Assembly (NCBI GenBank): GCA_018262095.1
Contig: JAGTRW010000011.1
Span: 1 to 64,000 of the forward strand
Direction of reading: 5' to 3'
DNA from: Pseudomonadota bacterium
Lineage (GTDB): Bacteria; Pseudomonadota; Gammaproteobacteria; Burkholderiales; Rhodocyclaceae
Length of the DNA: 64,000 nucleotides
Below are positions 1 to 9,715 of the stretch, piece after piece. Position numbers and translations under genes: made by a program. Below the pieces are notes generated by a model, which searched no databases, was not told the DNA's origin, and saw only the letters and a list, made by a program, of their open reading frames with translations. The stretch's first letter is position 1; each line of letters opens with the position of its first letter.

Positions 1-399
1 TTCGATTTTTCGGACGGCACGCTGCCGACGCACTTGCTCATTTCTCTGGCGTTCACGGCCTGGGCGCTGGTTCTGGTGATCAGGTCGCCGGGCCTGGCGG
101 TCAATCGCTTGATCGTCAAACTGGGGCAGGTGAGCTTCAGCGCCTACATCCTGCATTTCTTCATGCTGGAACTGGCCAGCCGCATCGTGTCGTCGCTCTG
201 GCACGGCCCGCAGGTCGGCGTCGCGTCGATTCCCTATGCCGGCGCCATCGTTCTGATCGGCGTGGTGCTGACCTATTTGCTGGCGGCGATCAGCTATCGC
301 CACATCGAGCAGCCTTTCATCGCGATCGGCAAGCGCGTGATTGCCGGTTTGCGTTTTCCGGGAGCTGCAGTTCATCAAGGATCGGTGCCCAAATCATGA
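1..399 (+). CDS. Acyltransferase 3 family protein, C-terminal part (5' truncated by window edge)
   Basis: The frame is open from base 1, so only the last ~132 residues are present. They contain hydrophobic membrane segments (LLISLAFTAWALVLVI, AYILHFFMLEL, AIVLIGVVLTYLLAAISY) followed by YRHIEQPFIAIGK. That ending, a last helix followed by an (I/V)E.P motif, is typical of OafA/WecH-type membrane acyltransferases (Acyl_transf_3), which O-acetylate or O-acylate cell-surface sugars at the inner membrane. The stop overlaps the ATG of the next glycosyltransferase gene (ATGA), which implies translational coupling in one polysaccharide operon. The catalytic N-terminal histidine lies outside the window and cannot be checked. 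Confidence 0.75.
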   Translation, partial: FDFSDGTLPTHLLISLAFTAWALVLVIRSPGLAVNRLIVKLGQVSFSAYILHFFMLELASRIVSSLWHGPQVGVASIPYAGAIVLIGVVLTYLLAAISYRHIEQPFIAIGKRVIAGLRFPGAAVHQGSVPKS

Positions 400-1412
400 A
401 CGAGACGATGCCCGCGGCTTGCGCCGCGATGACGCTGGTGATTCCGACGTACAACCGCGCCGATCTGGTCGGTGAATGTGTCGCCAGCGCGCTGCAGCAG
501 ACGCTTCCCTTCGCGCAAATCATCGTCGTCGATGACGGTTCGAGCGACGGCACGGCGCAAGCCCTGTCGGCCTACGGCGAGCGCATCAGCTGCATCACGA
601 CGGCCAATGCCGGCGTCCAGGCCGCGCGCAATTGCGGGGTGGCCGCAAGCCACACGGCGCTGGTCGCCTTATGCGATTCGGACGACCTGCTGGAAAGCGA
701 TTTCGTCGCCACCGTCGCGCCGTGGATGGCCGGACGGCCCGACGTCGACGCGCTCTACTGCAATTTCTCGACCTTCGACCGCGACGGCAGCCATCCCGAC
801 AAGCTCTCCTTGGCGCCGCCGGATTTCTTTCGCGGCGCCCGTGAGGACGGCGAGTTCTGCAGCGATATTCCGCAATTGACCAGGCGCCTGCTCGACTACC
901 AGCCGCTGTTTCCGACCGGCTGCGTGGTCAGCAAATCATTCTACGAGCGTATCGGCGGCTATGACAGCCGCTTCAATCGCGTCGGTGCCGAGGATTTCGA
1001 GTTCCTGTTGCGCGCCGCCAGCGCGGGCCACGTCGCCGTCTGCCGCAAGCCGCTGGCGCGCATTCGCAAGCATCCCGGAAACGAGTCCGGGTCGAGGCTC
1101 AGGCAGGCGCTCGGCGAGTCGCTGATCCTCGAATACAGCCTGGCCAATCACGCCGGGGCAGAGGCCTTTGCGGCGGAGATTCTGGCCAGCGTTCACAAGC
1201 GGCGTCTGGCCGCTTTCGACATGGCTTTCGCCGAAGGCGATTTCGCGTGCGCCGAGCAGATCGCCGCGCGCCTTGGCCAAATGCCGCTGAACCCGAACTA
1301 TCTTCTCAAGCGCTGCATTTCGCTGCTTCCCGGGCCCTTGCGCAGATCGCTGTGGGCGATGTCGCAGCGCCAGGGCCGAGCGTCGCGCGCCAAGAACATT
1401 ACCGTGACCTGA
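396..1412 (+). CDS. Glycosyltransferase family 2 (GT-A fold)
   Basis: The 338-residue protein starts at the ATGA overlap with the preceding acyltransferase gene. Its N-terminus carries the GT2 signature: LVIPTYNRADLV, then IIVVDDGSSDGTA for nucleotide-sugar binding, then LCDSDD as the metal-binding DxD-type motif near residue 95. A region around VGAEDFEFLLRAA matches the ED acceptor/catalytic-base motif. It has no membrane span, so it is probably a cytoplasmic enzyme adding a sugar to a lipid-linked repeat unit. Donor and acceptor cannot be read from the sequence. Confidence 0.85.
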   Translation: MNETMPAACAAMTLVIPTYNRADLVGECVASALQQTLPFAQIIVVDDGSSDGTAQALSAYGERISCITTANAGVQAARNCGVAASHTALVALCDSDDLLESDFVATVAPWMAGRPDVDALYCNFSTFDRDGSHPDKLSLAPPDFFRGAREDGEFCSDIPQLTRRLLDYQPLFPTGCVVSKSFYERIGGYDSRFNRVGAEDFEFLLRAASAGHVAVCRKPLARIRKHPGNESGSRLRQALGESLILEYSLANHAGAEAFAAEILASVHKRRLAAFDMAFAEGDFACAEQIAARLGQMPLNPNYLLKRCISLLPGPLRRSLWAMSQRQGRASRAKNITVT

Positions 1413-1424
1413 GGAGACCATCTC

Positions 1425-2396
1425 TTGCTACGCGTTGCCATCAACATCCTCAACTGGAACCGCGCCGCTGACACGCTGTGCTGCATCGCCGCGCTGTCGC
1501 GGCTGTCGCTGCCGCCGGAGCTCGGCGTCAGCCTGGAGATCTGCGTTCTCGACAACGGCTCGTCGGCCGCTGACCGTCAGACGCTCGCCGACGGCCTGCG
1601 CGACACGCCGGTTCGCCTTGAATATTCGCCGCTCAATCTCGGCTTTGCCGGCGGGCACAACCGGCTGCTGCGCGAGTCGCTGGCGGTGGGCGTCGACTTC
1701 GTCTGGGTGCTCAACAACGACGCCATTGCCGACGCCGACTGCCTGGCGAAGATGCTGCGGCTGATCGTCTCGGACGAGACGTGTGGCGCGGTGTCGCCGC
1801 TCATCCGCGCGCTTCACGACCGCTCGCACATCGATTTTTGCGGCGCTGTGCACGACTGGACGGCGCTTGAATCGATCAAGGCCGCGAGCCCGCAGCAGGG
1901 CGCCGAATTCGAAAAGACGCGGCGCCCCCTGACCTGGCTGCACGGCGCGGCGGTGATGTTGCGCTGCCGGGCGCTGCGCCAGGTCGGGCTCTTCGACGAA
2001 GACTATTTTGCCTATTACGAGGACAACGACCTGGGCGCGCGGCTGGCGGCCGGCGGTTTTTCCAACCGGGTGGCCTTCGACGCTTCGGTGTCGCACTTCA
2101 CGACGCTCGGCGCGCCCGAAGAGCGGCCGACCTACTTTCATTACCTGATGGCGCGCAACGCGCTGCTGTTCTGGCTCAAGAACTGCCCCGACGCCTGGCG
2201 GCGGCCGATACGCTATCGCGTCGTCCAACAGTCCATCGTCGCGGCGCAGCGGCTCGAAAACTCGGGCCAACACGACAAGGCCGACGCCTGCCTGCTCGGC
2301 GCCTGGGACGGCCTGTTGCAGCGCATCGGGCCGCCCAGGCTCGAGCGCCCGGTGCCGTGGCCGATGCGCCTGATCTCGCGCGTGTTCTTGCGCTGA
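1425..2396 (+). CDS. Glycosyltransferase family 2, rhamnosyltransferase-like
   Basis: The 323-residue protein starts at TTG 1425, preceded by a GAGGAGA ribosome site 8 bases upstream; no in-frame ATG fits better. Motifs include ICVLDNGSS (nucleotide binding), LGFAGGHNRLL, VWVLNNDA (DxD equivalent) and FAYYEDNDLGARLAAGG (the ED motif of WbbL/RfbF-like rhamnosyltransferases). The HGAAVMLRC stretch is also typical of that group. It lies 12 bp after another GT2 gene and probably adds the next sugar of the same repeat unit. Rhamnose as donor is only a family-level suggestion. Confidence 0.83.
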   Translation: MLRVAINILNWNRAADTLCCIAALSRLSLPPELGVSLEICVLDNGSSAADRQTLADGLRDTPVRLEYSPLNLGFAGGHNRLLRESLAVGVDFVWVLNNDAIADADCLAKMLRLIVSDETCGAVSPLIRALHDRSHIDFCGAVHDWTALESIKAASPQQGAEFEKTRRPLTWLHGAAVMLRCRALRQVGLFDEDYFAYYEDNDLGARLAAGGFSNRVAFDASVSHFTTLGAPEERPTYFHYLMARNALLFWLKNCPDAWRRPIRYRVVQQSIVAAQRLENSGQHDKADACLLGAWDGLLQRIGPPRLERPVPWPMRLISRVFLR

Positions 2397-2451
2397 AGCG
2401 CCGTGACGCGTCCCCGCACCCATTGCAGATCATGTTGAAAGGTAGGCCACG

Positions 2452-3546
2452 ATGGAATGCAAATTCATTTCGATAGTACTTCCGCAATTTCACCCTTTCG
2501 CGGAAAACGACCGCTGGTGGGGCAAGGGGTTCACCGAATGGACCAATGTCGCCAAGGCCAGGCCGCTGTTTACGGGCCACAACCAGCCGCAGCTGCCGGC
2601 CGACCTCGGTTTCTATGACCTGCGTCTGCCGCAGGCGCGCGCCGGGCAGGCCGAGCTCGCGGCGCAGTACGGCATCGACGGCTTTTGTTATTACCACTAC
2701 TGGTTCAAGGGCAAGCGACTCCTCAACTATCCGATCGAAGAAAATCTGAAATCGGGACAGCCGGATTTTCCGTTCTGTCTGTGCTGGGCCAACGAGAGCT
2801 GGACCCGCGCCTGGGACGGCGAATCGCGCGAGCTGCTGGTCGAGCAGGGCTACAGCGATGATGACGATCTGGCGCACATCCGTCACCTGCTTCCGTTCTT
2901 CGCCGACCGGCGCTATATCCGCGTCGATTCGCGCCCGCTCTTCGTCGTCTATCGCGCCGACGACCTGCCCAATCCGCGCAAGACCTTCGACTTGTGGCGC
3001 AACGAGGCGCTCAAGAGCGGCGTCGGTGAGCTCTGCCTGGCGCGCTTCGAACGTGGCGGCGGCGGCGGCCATAAGGATCCGCGCGACGACGGCCTCGATC
3101 TTTCGATCGAGTTCGCGCCCGACTGGAGAAATCTCGGCGGCCGCTATTACGCCACCGCCAAGGCCCGGCTCGCGGCGCGTCTGGGGATTATTCCCAAGGC
3201 CTACCTCGAGCACAATATTTTCGACTACCGCCGAATGGTCGAGAAAGTGATGGCCAAATCGCCGCCCGATTATCCCTTCGTTCGCTGCGTCAGCCCGGGT
3301 TTCGACAATAGTTCACGGCGCGCCGCCGATGCCACGATCATCATCAACGGCAGCCCCGACGCGTATCAGGACTGGCTGTCGCGCAGTGCAGAGTGGTCGC
3401 TCGCGCACAACCGGCCCGAACATCGCCTGGTGTTCATCAACGCCTGGAACGAATGGGCCGAGGGCAACCACCTCGAACCCTGCGCAAAATTTGGCCGCGC
3501 CTATCTCGAGGCGACGCAGACCGTCAGGCAGCGCTTCAGCGCCTAG
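2452..3546 (+). CDS. WbsX-like glycosyltransferase / GH99-related protein
   Basis: The 364-residue protein matches the WbsX family found in O-antigen and capsule loci. Visible hallmarks are LPQFHPFAENDRWWGKGFTEW near the N-terminus, IDGFCYYHYWFKGKRLL, CLCWANESWTRAWDG, and a C-terminal FINAWNEWAEGNHLEP. The fold is related to GH99 endo-mannosidase TIM barrels, and such genes often sit beside GT2 genes. Whether it transfers or hydrolyses glycosidic bonds is unsettled for the family. A gap of 55 bp follows the GT2 gene, and the stop faces the convergent methyltransferase 3 bp away. AAAGGTAGG upstream is a weak ribosome site. Confidence 0.8.
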   Translation: MECKFISIVLPQFHPFAENDRWWGKGFTEWTNVAKARPLFTGHNQPQLPADLGFYDLRLPQARAGQAELAAQYGIDGFCYYHYWFKGKRLLNYPIEENLKSGQPDFPFCLCWANESWTRAWDGESRELLVEQGYSDDDDLAHIRHLLPFFADRRYIRVDSRPLFVVYRADDLPNPRKTFDLWRNEALKSGVGELCLARFERGGGGGHKDPRDDGLDLSIEFAPDWRNLGGRYYATAKARLAARLGIIPKAYLEHNIFDYRRMVEKVMAKSPPDYPFVRCVSPGFDNSSRRAADATIIINGSPDAYQDWLSRSAEWSLAHNRPEHRLVFINAWNEWAEGNHLEPCAKFGRAYLEATQTVRQRFSA

Positions 3547-3549
3547 CGA

Positions 3550-4206
3550 TCAGTTCGCCGGCCTGATTCCGGCGACCAGCGCGAACTGCACGTACTTGGT
3601 CTCGGTGAGTTGCCTGGCGAACACGCGGAAGGCGATCCGCCGCCAGATCGACCTCGTCCACCACTGCTCGCAGATGCCTTCGACGTGTTCGACCTCGAGG
3701 CCGCACTCTTCGAGCAGACGGATCGCGCTCTTGCGCGTGAAGAAGCGCAGGTGGGTGCTGTCGCGGATGCCGTTGAGTTCGTAGCGAAAGTCCTTGTCGA
3801 AAAGGATGTGCAGCAGGTTGTCGATCTGGCGCAGATTGGGCAGCGAGACGACGACTTTGCCGCCGGGCCTGAGCTTCCTGGCGGCCAGTTCGAGCGCCGC
3901 CCACGGATCGATCATGTGTTCGAGCACGTCGTTCATGACGATGGCGTCGAAATGGGCGTCCGGCAGATCGAGTTGTGCGTCGAAATAGCCGCACAGCACC
4001 CGGTCGAGAACCCGCCGCGCCTGCGCGGCCGCGACCGCGTCGGGGTCGACGCCCCAGACCTCGACTGCGCGCGATTTCTTGAGTTCCTCGCCGAAGGCGC
4101 CGCTGAAGCAGCCGACGTCGAGAATCCGCTGCGCTGCGTCGGGGACGAAACGCAGCATCTCGCGCCGCGGGTTGTGGTAGTAGCGCTGCTGGCCGTTGGC
4201 GGTCAT
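3550..4206 (-). CDS. Class I SAM-dependent methyltransferase (polysaccharide cluster)
   Basis: The 218-residue protein has the SAM-binding motif ILDVGCFSGAFGEELKK near residue 28, the acidic VWGVDPD loop, then FDAIVMNDVLEHMIDPW and a KLRPGGKVVVSLPN motif, all typical of Methyltransf_11/23 enzymes. It is predicted to methylate a sugar or other small acceptor in the glycan pathway. I chose the ATG at 4206 because it forms an ATGA overlap with the flippase stop and precedes the domain directly; a longer reading upstream lies inside the flippase gene and is not protein-like. Acceptor unknown. Confidence 0.82.
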   Translation of the reverse strand: MTANGQQRYYHNPRREMLRFVPDAAQRILDVGCFSGAFGEELKKSRAVEVWGVDPDAVAAAQARRVLDRVLCGYFDAQLDLPDAHFDAIVMNDVLEHMIDPWAALELAARKLRPGGKVVVSLPNLRQIDNLLHILFDKDFRYELNGIRDSTHLRFFTRKSAIRLLEECGLEVEHVEGICEQWWTRSIWRRIAFRVFARQLTETKYVQFALVAGIRPAN

Positions 4207-5663
4207 GTTCTGATCCTGTCGTAGAGTGAAGCCGGCAGCCAGCGGCGCGCCAGCGGCGGCAATTCGTCGTAGAGCGGATGGCGGAAGGCGAAGAGCGCGA
4301 TCAGCCAGACCACCGCCAGCGTGACCCCGGCCAGCGTCAGGACGGCCAGGTCGGGCCAGTCCGCCGGCACCAGCGCGCGGATCGCCAGCAAGGCCGCCAG
4401 GCAGGGAACGGCGACCTTGACGCTCACCCAGTGGGCGCGCCACGACTCGCGGTAGCTGTAGCCGAACTGGCTGGCCATCAGCCAGGCCGGAACGATGGCG
4501 GCGACGATGTCGGCGGCGCAAATGACGATGGCAAAAGTGGCGAGCTTACTCGCGCCAAAGAAGTAGATTGCCGCGAGCTTGACGCCGGCGGCGACGCCGG
4601 ACGATACGGCCGAGAGGTAAGGGCGGCCGATCGCCATCAGACCGGGCTGCGTCAGCGAGAAACCGACGCGCGCGGCGACCTGAACGCAGATGATCAGCGC
4701 CACCGGCGCGGCGGCGACCCATTGTGCGCCGTAGAGGATGCCGATGATTTCCCTGGCGTAGATCGCGGTGATCGCCAGCGCCGGCCAATAGAGCACGGTC
4801 AGATAGGCGGTCGCCCGCGACAGGATCGGGCCGAGCGCTACCCCGGCGTGGTGGTTCCTGGCGATGAACGGCATGGCGTTGTAATTGATCGTCGGCCCGA
4901 CGATCTGCTGGAAGATGCCGACCAGGCCGTTGGCGCGGCTGTAGAGGCCGACGTCGCGCGCGCCGGAAATCCGGCCGAGCACCAGGTCCGGGATCGAATT
5001 GTTGACGCGGTCGATCAGCGTGCCGAGGATCGCGCCGCCGCCGAAGCGTGCCGGCGCCGCCCAGCCCGACAGCGATGGCAGCATCAGCGCGTCCTTCGGC
5101 CGCAGGCAATAGTAGGCGACCACCGTCGCGCTGATGTTGATGACGTTGGCCCAGGCCAGCGCCATGTAGCTCATTCCCTGGAAGGCCATGAACACGCACG
5201 AGCTGGCGTAGGCCAGCGTGCTCACGGCATTGACGATGGCCTGCTGGCCGGCCTGCAGGTTGCGCGCCAGCATCGCGTAATTGAACGATGCGAAGGGCAC
5301 CAGGAAGAAGCTGATGCTCAGCACGTGCAGCACGGCCGCCATGCCTGGTTCGCGATAGAAGGCGGCGACGTGGCTGCCGGAGAAATAGAGGAAGGCGGCG
5401 AGCAGCCACGAGGTGCTGATCAACAGGCCGAGCGCCGACCTCATCTTCTGCGGCGTCAGTTCCTTTTCGCGCTTGAGGTAATCCGAAATGCCGAATTCCC
5501 TGAACACGGCGACGATGTTGACGAAGACGACGGTGATCGAAAAGATCCCGACTTCGGCGGGCGTCAGCAGCCGCGCCAGAATCACCGTGACGCCGAACTG
5601 CACGACCGTGTTGGCGTTGGTCGACAGGAAGGTGATCAGGACCGAGCGGCGTAGCTGCGACAT
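4203..5663 (-). CDS. Oligosaccharide flippase (MOP superfamily, Wzx-like)
   Basis: This integral membrane protein of about 486 residues has regularly spaced hydrophobic helices throughout, starting with LRRSVLITFLSTNANTVVQF, the usual opening of Polysacc_synt/Polysacc_synt_3 flippases. The LARLLTPAEVGIFSI segment is the conserved loop after helix 1. It would move the lipid-linked repeat unit across the inner membrane. ATG 5663 is preferred on family alignment; a TTG at 5696 would add 11 residues. It is followed by the methyltransferase through an ATGA overlap and preceded by the secreted 867-residue protein, so the - strand genes look co-transcribed. Confidence 0.85.
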   Translation of the reverse strand: MSQLRRSVLITFLSTNANTVVQFGVTVILARLLTPAEVGIFSITVVFVNIVAVFREFGISDYLKREKELTPQKMRSALGLLISTSWLLAAFLYFSGSHVAAFYREPGMAAVLHVLSISFFLVPFASFNYAMLARNLQAGQQAIVNAVSTLAYASSCVFMAFQGMSYMALAWANVINISATVVAYYCLRPKDALMLPSLSGWAAPARFGGGAILGTLIDRVNNSIPDLVLGRISGARDVGLYSRANGLVGIFQQIVGPTINYNAMPFIARNHHAGVALGPILSRATAYLTVLYWPALAITAIYAREIIGILYGAQWVAAAPVALIICVQVAARVGFSLTQPGLMAIGRPYLSAVSSGVAAGVKLAAIYFFGASKLATFAIVICAADIVAAIVPAWLMASQFGYSYRESWRAHWVSVKVAVPCLAALLAIRALVPADWPDLAVLTLAGVTLAVVWLIALFAFRHPLYDELPPLARRWLPASLYDRIRT

Positions 5664-5712
5664 CGGCTTCAGCCCGTCCGCCGCGCGGCGCGGCAATCAG
5701 CGCGGCAGCCCA

Positions 5713-8316
5713 TCACTGGGCTCGGCCACGAACGGCACGCGGGACGATCGCCCAGGTCGGGTCGCGATCCATCGCCGCGACCGCACCGGGCGCACTGGCC
5801 GACAGCCAGTCATACGCCTGCGCGGCCTGGGCGACGCCCAGGCTGGCCGAGACGGCGAGCATGGCGCGCGCGTTGGCGACGTAGCCGCCGGCCGCTTCGG
5901 GGTAACCGTCGAGCTTTGCTTGCGCAGCGCACGCCGGGTCGTCGGGCCAGTTGGCCTGGTAGACGTCGTGCCAGGTTTTGTACGGGGCCTGGCTCTTGGC
6001 ATCGCGGATCTTGATCCAGTAGCCCGGCGCGCGACTGCGGCAGAATCCCTGCGCCTCGTTGGTAAAGCGCCCGACGGTGAAGCGGCTGAGCCAGGCGAAG
6101 TATTTCTCTGCCGAGGCGTCCTGGCGCTCGCTGATCAGTCCGACCACCAGCGCCATGAAATCGTTCTGCCACGGCGCGGTGAGCCCCGGCTTGTCGGATT
6201 GTTCGAGCGCGCGGATCGGCCCGGCGGCGCTGGCGGCGGATTGAGCGTACCACGCGAGGTTGGTCGACAGGCGTTTGCTGTAATACGCCTTCTCCGGATG
6301 GCGGTCGGGCAGCGCGTACGCCGCGTCGGCGATCGAGCGCAAGGCCCAGGCCTGGCCGCGGATCTGTTCGGGATGAACCAGGCCTTTCTCGTGCTCGCGA
6401 TAATCCGGGTTGATCGAAAACATGTTCCAGGCGGCCCAGAACAGCGTCTCGTCGAGGTAGAACGCGTCGCCGCTGATCAGGTAGGGAATGAAGGCGAACG
6501 AGGCCTGGTGCGAAACGTCGACGGTCCAGGGCGTTTCGCCGTTGGCCGTCGCCGGCATCGCGTCCTTGGCCGTCGATTGTCCCGAGCGCAAGGCGAGGCC
6601 GGGGTGGCGGTCGAGATTGACCGGCTGGTCGCTGGCGCTGTCGCGGTAGTGGACCGGGATCGTCGCCGCGGCGTCGGCGTTGGCCAGCATCGCCGCTTCG
6701 GCGCGGCGATCCTGAGAAATCAGGTAGAGCGCGGTCCAGCGCGGCAGCGGGCCGATGTCCGGGCGGCCGCCGGTCATCGGAAAGTATTGCGTCAGCGCGG
6801 CGCCGCCCATCGGGCCGGCGTCGGTCTTGGCCAGTCTTGCGGCTTCGTCGGCGAGAACCGATTCGGGGATCTTGAGCGACAGGTCGTAGTTCCAGGTCGC
6901 CTTGCTGTCCAGAAAATAGGGCATATTGTGGCGGACTTGCGCCTGCGGTGCGTCGCCGGTCGTCCACAGTACGCGGTGCCAGCGCGCGTGGTGATGGTGG
7001 GTGAACGCCGCTTGCCGCAGCAGCGTCTTGTCGCCCTGCGTGACGAGAAGGTCATAGGTGAGGTTGCCCGGCTCGGCTGCGTAGGCCCAGTCGTTTTCGA
7101 GAACCAGGTCGGTGCGAACGCGCTGGTTGTTGTCGAGAAAACGCGCGTGCAGGCGAGCGCTCAACTGCGGGTGCAACTTGCCGCTGCCGACTTCGGTGAA
7201 CGGGACGACCAGCGTGTATTCGCGCGCCACCGGCCCGAGCAGGCGCGGCGCGGCGTGGTCAGCGAGCGCGCGTTCGAGCGCGGGGCGCGTGAGCGCGACG
7301 AACTGTCTTGGCGCGCGGTGTTCCTGCAGGTTGCGGCTGCTCAGTTTGGCCTTGCCGGAGTAGATGAACTTGACGGCAAAGGCGGCGCCGTCCGGCGTTC
7401 GCGTGGCGATCCAGAGCTTCTCGTAGCCGCCGCCTTCGCCCGGCTTGTCGGCGCGGAAGCCGCGGCTGCGGCGGTTGACGAGGTCGCGGAAGCTCTCGGC
7501 GATCTTGGTCAGCGTCGTGAATTGACCGCCCGCCAGCTCCGGCGTGACGGTCAGCGTGAAGCGTTCGTCGGGCGCATCGCCCAGTTGCAGCGTGATCTCT
7601 TCGCCGGCTGCGAAGGGAATCCCCTGGATATTGCCGTTGCGGTCGCCGAAGGTGATCTGCGAAATTTGCGGCGAGTAGACGGTGGCCGCGAGTTTGAGGT
7701 CGAGGCTGGCCGGGGCGGGCGGGGGCGCCGCGGCCGGCCGCGCAGCTTCGCCGTTGTCGCGCGCGAGGTTGATGATGCGCTTCTCGCCGGGTTTGAGGTC
7801 GGCGATCTGCGTACTGAGAACGGCGAAGGCGAGCGATCCGTCGGCGTGGCTGGCTGTTTCGTCGATCTGCAACGGCAGGCGGCCATGGCCGTCGCTCGCC
7901 AGCAGGCGGCCGCCCTTGGCCAGGTCGCCGATCCTGAACGGCTGGCCGAAGGTCAGCGGTACGCTGGCCTGGGTCCGCTCGCCGGTCGCCACCACCTCGA
8001 CGCAGGTGATGCTATGGCGCGCGCATTGCGGCGCGCTGCGCTCGGCCGCTGCCGGCCGGGCTTCGGCGCGCGCGTCGGGTCTGGCCGCCGGCGCCACCGC
8101 GCGCGGCACTGCCGCCACGCTTGGCGGTGCCGGCGCGCTCGGCGCGGGCAGCGCCGGTGGCGATTCCTTGGCGGCGCCGCCGCCAGCGTCAGATTCGATG
8201 ACCACCAACTGGCCCTGGTCGTTGCGTTTGATCTCGCCGAGGTAGCTTGGCGGCGGCGGCAGTTCGGCGCGCGCGATGCCGGCGAGCAGCAAGGCGGCGA
8301 TCAGCAGAATGCGCAT
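5713..8316 (-). CDS. Large secreted protein, possible polysaccharide lyase-like (RIFT barrel plus helical domain)
   Basis: The 867-residue product has a clean signal peptide (MRILLIAALLLAGIARA, cleavage before ELPP) and a low-complexity Pro/Ala linker to about residue 80. A beta-rich segment at roughly 90-180 (VPLTFGQPFRIGDL ... HADGSLAFAVLSTQI) resembles the N-terminal RIFT-barrel of PcRGLX/YetA-type rhamnogalacturonan lyases. The second half is helix-rich (SHQASFAFIPYLISGDAFYLDETLFWAAWNM, RGQAWALRSIADAAYALPD), as expected for an alpha/alpha toroid. It starts 5 bp after ugd stops, so it belongs to the polysaccharide operon. A role in trimming or releasing the exported polymer is plausible but unproven; I do not recognise a firm family. 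Confidence 0.6.
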   Translation of the reverse strand: MRILLIAALLLAGIARAELPPPPSYLGEIKRNDQGQLVVIESDAGGGAAKESPPALPAPSAPAPPSVAAVPRAVAPAARPDARAEARPAAAERSAPQCARHSITCVEVVATGERTQASVPLTFGQPFRIGDLAKGGRLLASDGHGRLPLQIDETASHADGSLAFAVLSTQIADLKPGEKRIINLARDNGEAARPAAAPPPAPASLDLKLAATVYSPQISQITFGDRNGNIQGIPFAAGEEITLQLGDAPDERFTLTVTPELAGGQFTTLTKIAESFRDLVNRRSRGFRADKPGEGGGYEKLWIATRTPDGAAFAVKFIYSGKAKLSSRNLQEHRAPRQFVALTRPALERALADHAAPRLLGPVAREYTLVVPFTEVGSGKLHPQLSARLHARFLDNNQRVRTDLVLENDWAYAAEPGNLTYDLLVTQGDKTLLRQAAFTHHHHARWHRVLWTTGDAPQAQVRHNMPYFLDSKATWNYDLSLKIPESVLADEAARLAKTDAGPMGGAALTQYFPMTGGRPDIGPLPRWTALYLISQDRRAEAAMLANADAAATIPVHYRDSASDQPVNLDRHPGLALRSGQSTAKDAMPATANGETPWTVDVSHQASFAFIPYLISGDAFYLDETLFWAAWNMFSINPDYREHEKGLVHPEQIRGQAWALRSIADAAYALPDRHPEKAYYSKRLSTNLAWYAQSAASAAGPIRALEQSDKPGLTAPWQNDFMALVVGLISERQDASAEKYFAWLSRFTVGRFTNEAQGFCRSRAPGYWIKIRDAKSQAPYKTWHDVYQANWPDDPACAAQAKLDGYPEAAGGYVANARAMLAVSASLGVAQAAQAYDWLSASAPGAVAAMDRDPTWAIVPRAVRGRAQ

Positions 8317-8321
8317 CGCAT

Positions 8322-9641
8322 CTAGCGGCCGATGGCCAGGTAGTCGAAGCCCAGCGCCCGCACGACGTGCGGGTCGTAGAGGTTACGCCCGTCGAAAATC
8401 AGCGGCTTTTTGAGCGCTTTGCCGATGGCCGCGAAGTCCGGGCTGCGGAATTCGCGCCACTCGGTGACGATGACCAGCGCGTCGGCGCCAGAGAGCGCCG
8501 CCATCGGGTTTTCGGCGTAGGCGAGGCCGGCTTCGTCGCCGTAGAGGCGTCGCGCTTCGGGCATGGCGACGGGGTCGTAGGCGCTGACGGTCGCGCCGCC
8601 GGCGAGCAGGTCGTCGATCAAGGCGCGACTGGGCGCTTCGCGCAGGTCGTCGGTGTCGGGTTTGAAAGCCAGTCCCCAGAGCGCGAAGTGCCGGCCCTTG
8701 AGGTCGCCGAGGCGGGCCTTGATCTTGTGCGTCAGCACGTGTTTCTGCGCGTCGTTGGCTTCTTCGACGGCGCTTAAGACCTTGAGCGTGATCTGGCCGT
8801 CGTCGCGCGCGGTCTTGATCAGCGCCTTGACGTCCTTGGGGAAGCACGAGCCGCCGTAGCCGCACCCCGGATAGAGGAAATGGGTGCCGATGCGTGGGTC
8901 GGAGCCCATACCCAGGCGCACCATCTCGATGTCGGCGCCCAGTTTCTCGGCCAGGTTGGCGAGCTCGTTCATGAAACTGATGCGCGTTGCGAGCATGGCA
9001 TTGGCCGCGTACTTGATCAGCTCGGCGCTCTTGACGTCGGTGACGACCAGGCGCTGGTGATTGCGCTGGAACGGCGCGTACAGTTCGCGCATCAGCGCGA
9101 TGGCGCGCTCGTCGCTGGCGCCGACGACGATCCGGTCGGGGCGCATGAAATCGTCGACGGCGGCGCCTTCCTTGAGGAACTCCGGGTTGGAAACGACGCT
9201 ATACGGCGTATCGAGCCCGCGCTGGCCAAGTTCTTCGGCAATCGCCGCAGCGACTTTGGCCGCCGTTCCGACCGGGACCGTGCTCTTGTCGACGATCACC
9301 TTGTAATCGTCCATCAGCCGACCGACGTTGCGCGCGGCGGCCAGAACGTATTGCAGGTCGGCCGATCCGTCCTCGTCCGGCGGCGTGCCGACGGCGATGA
9401 ACTGGATCGTTCCGTGGCGCACTGCCTTTTCGACGTCGGTCGTGAAATGCAGGCGGCCGGCGGCGACGTTGCGCTTGACCAGGTCGTGCAGGCCGGGTTC
9501 GTAGATCGGAATGCCGCCCGCTTCGAGGATGCTGATTTTTTCCGGGTCAATGTCCAGGCACAGCACCTCGTTGCCCACTTCCGCGAGGCAGGTGCCGCTG
9601 ACCAGGCCGACATAGCCGGTGCCGATGACGGTGATGTTCAT
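8322..9641 (-). CDS. ugd: UDP-glucose 6-dehydrogenase
   Basis: The 439-residue enzyme has the N-terminal Rossmann motif [16 protein letters not shown], the KSTVPVGT and [15 protein letters not shown] signatures, and the catalytic cysteine in [12 protein letters not shown] (C266). The C-terminal half holds the UDP-binding domain ([18 protein letters not shown]). It oxidises UDP-glucose to UDP-glucuronate with two NAD+, giving the uronic acid donor for the exopolysaccharide. ATG 9641 is chosen because AGGAG lies 8 bases upstream; an 18-residue longer reading lacks family similarity. A weak sigma-54-type site lies about 75 bp upstream, suggesting that ugd has its own promoter. Confidence 0.96.
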   Translation of the reverse strand: MNITVIGTGYVGLVSGTCLAEVGNEVLCLDIDPEKISILEAGGIPIYEPGLHDLVKRNVAAGRLHFTTDVEKAVRHGTIQFIAVGTPPDEDGSADLQYVLAAARNVGRLMDDYKVIVDKSTVPVGTAAKVAAAIAEELGQRGLDTPYSVVSNPEFLKEGAAVDDFMRPDRIVVGASDERAIALMRELYAPFQRNHQRLVVTDVKSAELIKYAANAMLATRISFMNELANLAEKLGADIEMVRLGMGSDPRIGTHFLYPGCGYGGSCFPKDVKALIKTARDDGQITLKVLSAVEEANDAQKHVLTHKIKARLGDLKGRHFALWGLAFKPDTDDLREAPSRALIDDLLAGGATVSAYDPVAMPEARRLYGDEAGLAYAENPMAALSGADALVIVTEWREFRSPDFAAIGKALKKPLIFDGRNLYDPHVVRALGFDYLAIGR

Positions 9642-9715
9642 GAAACTCCTGTGAGTTGATTCAATAGATCGATGCGCAAAGTGCTCTTGCGCCAAGGCCA
9701 GCTTTTGATTTCCGC

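Noticed and set aside
4278-5654. 458-codon open frame on the + strand
   Set aside because: It is antisense to the flippase, with a hydrophilic, repetitive composition.
5488-8325. 945-codon open frame on the + strand
   Set aside because: It lies antisense to the 867-residue secreted protein. The translation is Arg/Gly/Val-rich without motifs, a usual effect of high GC at third positions.
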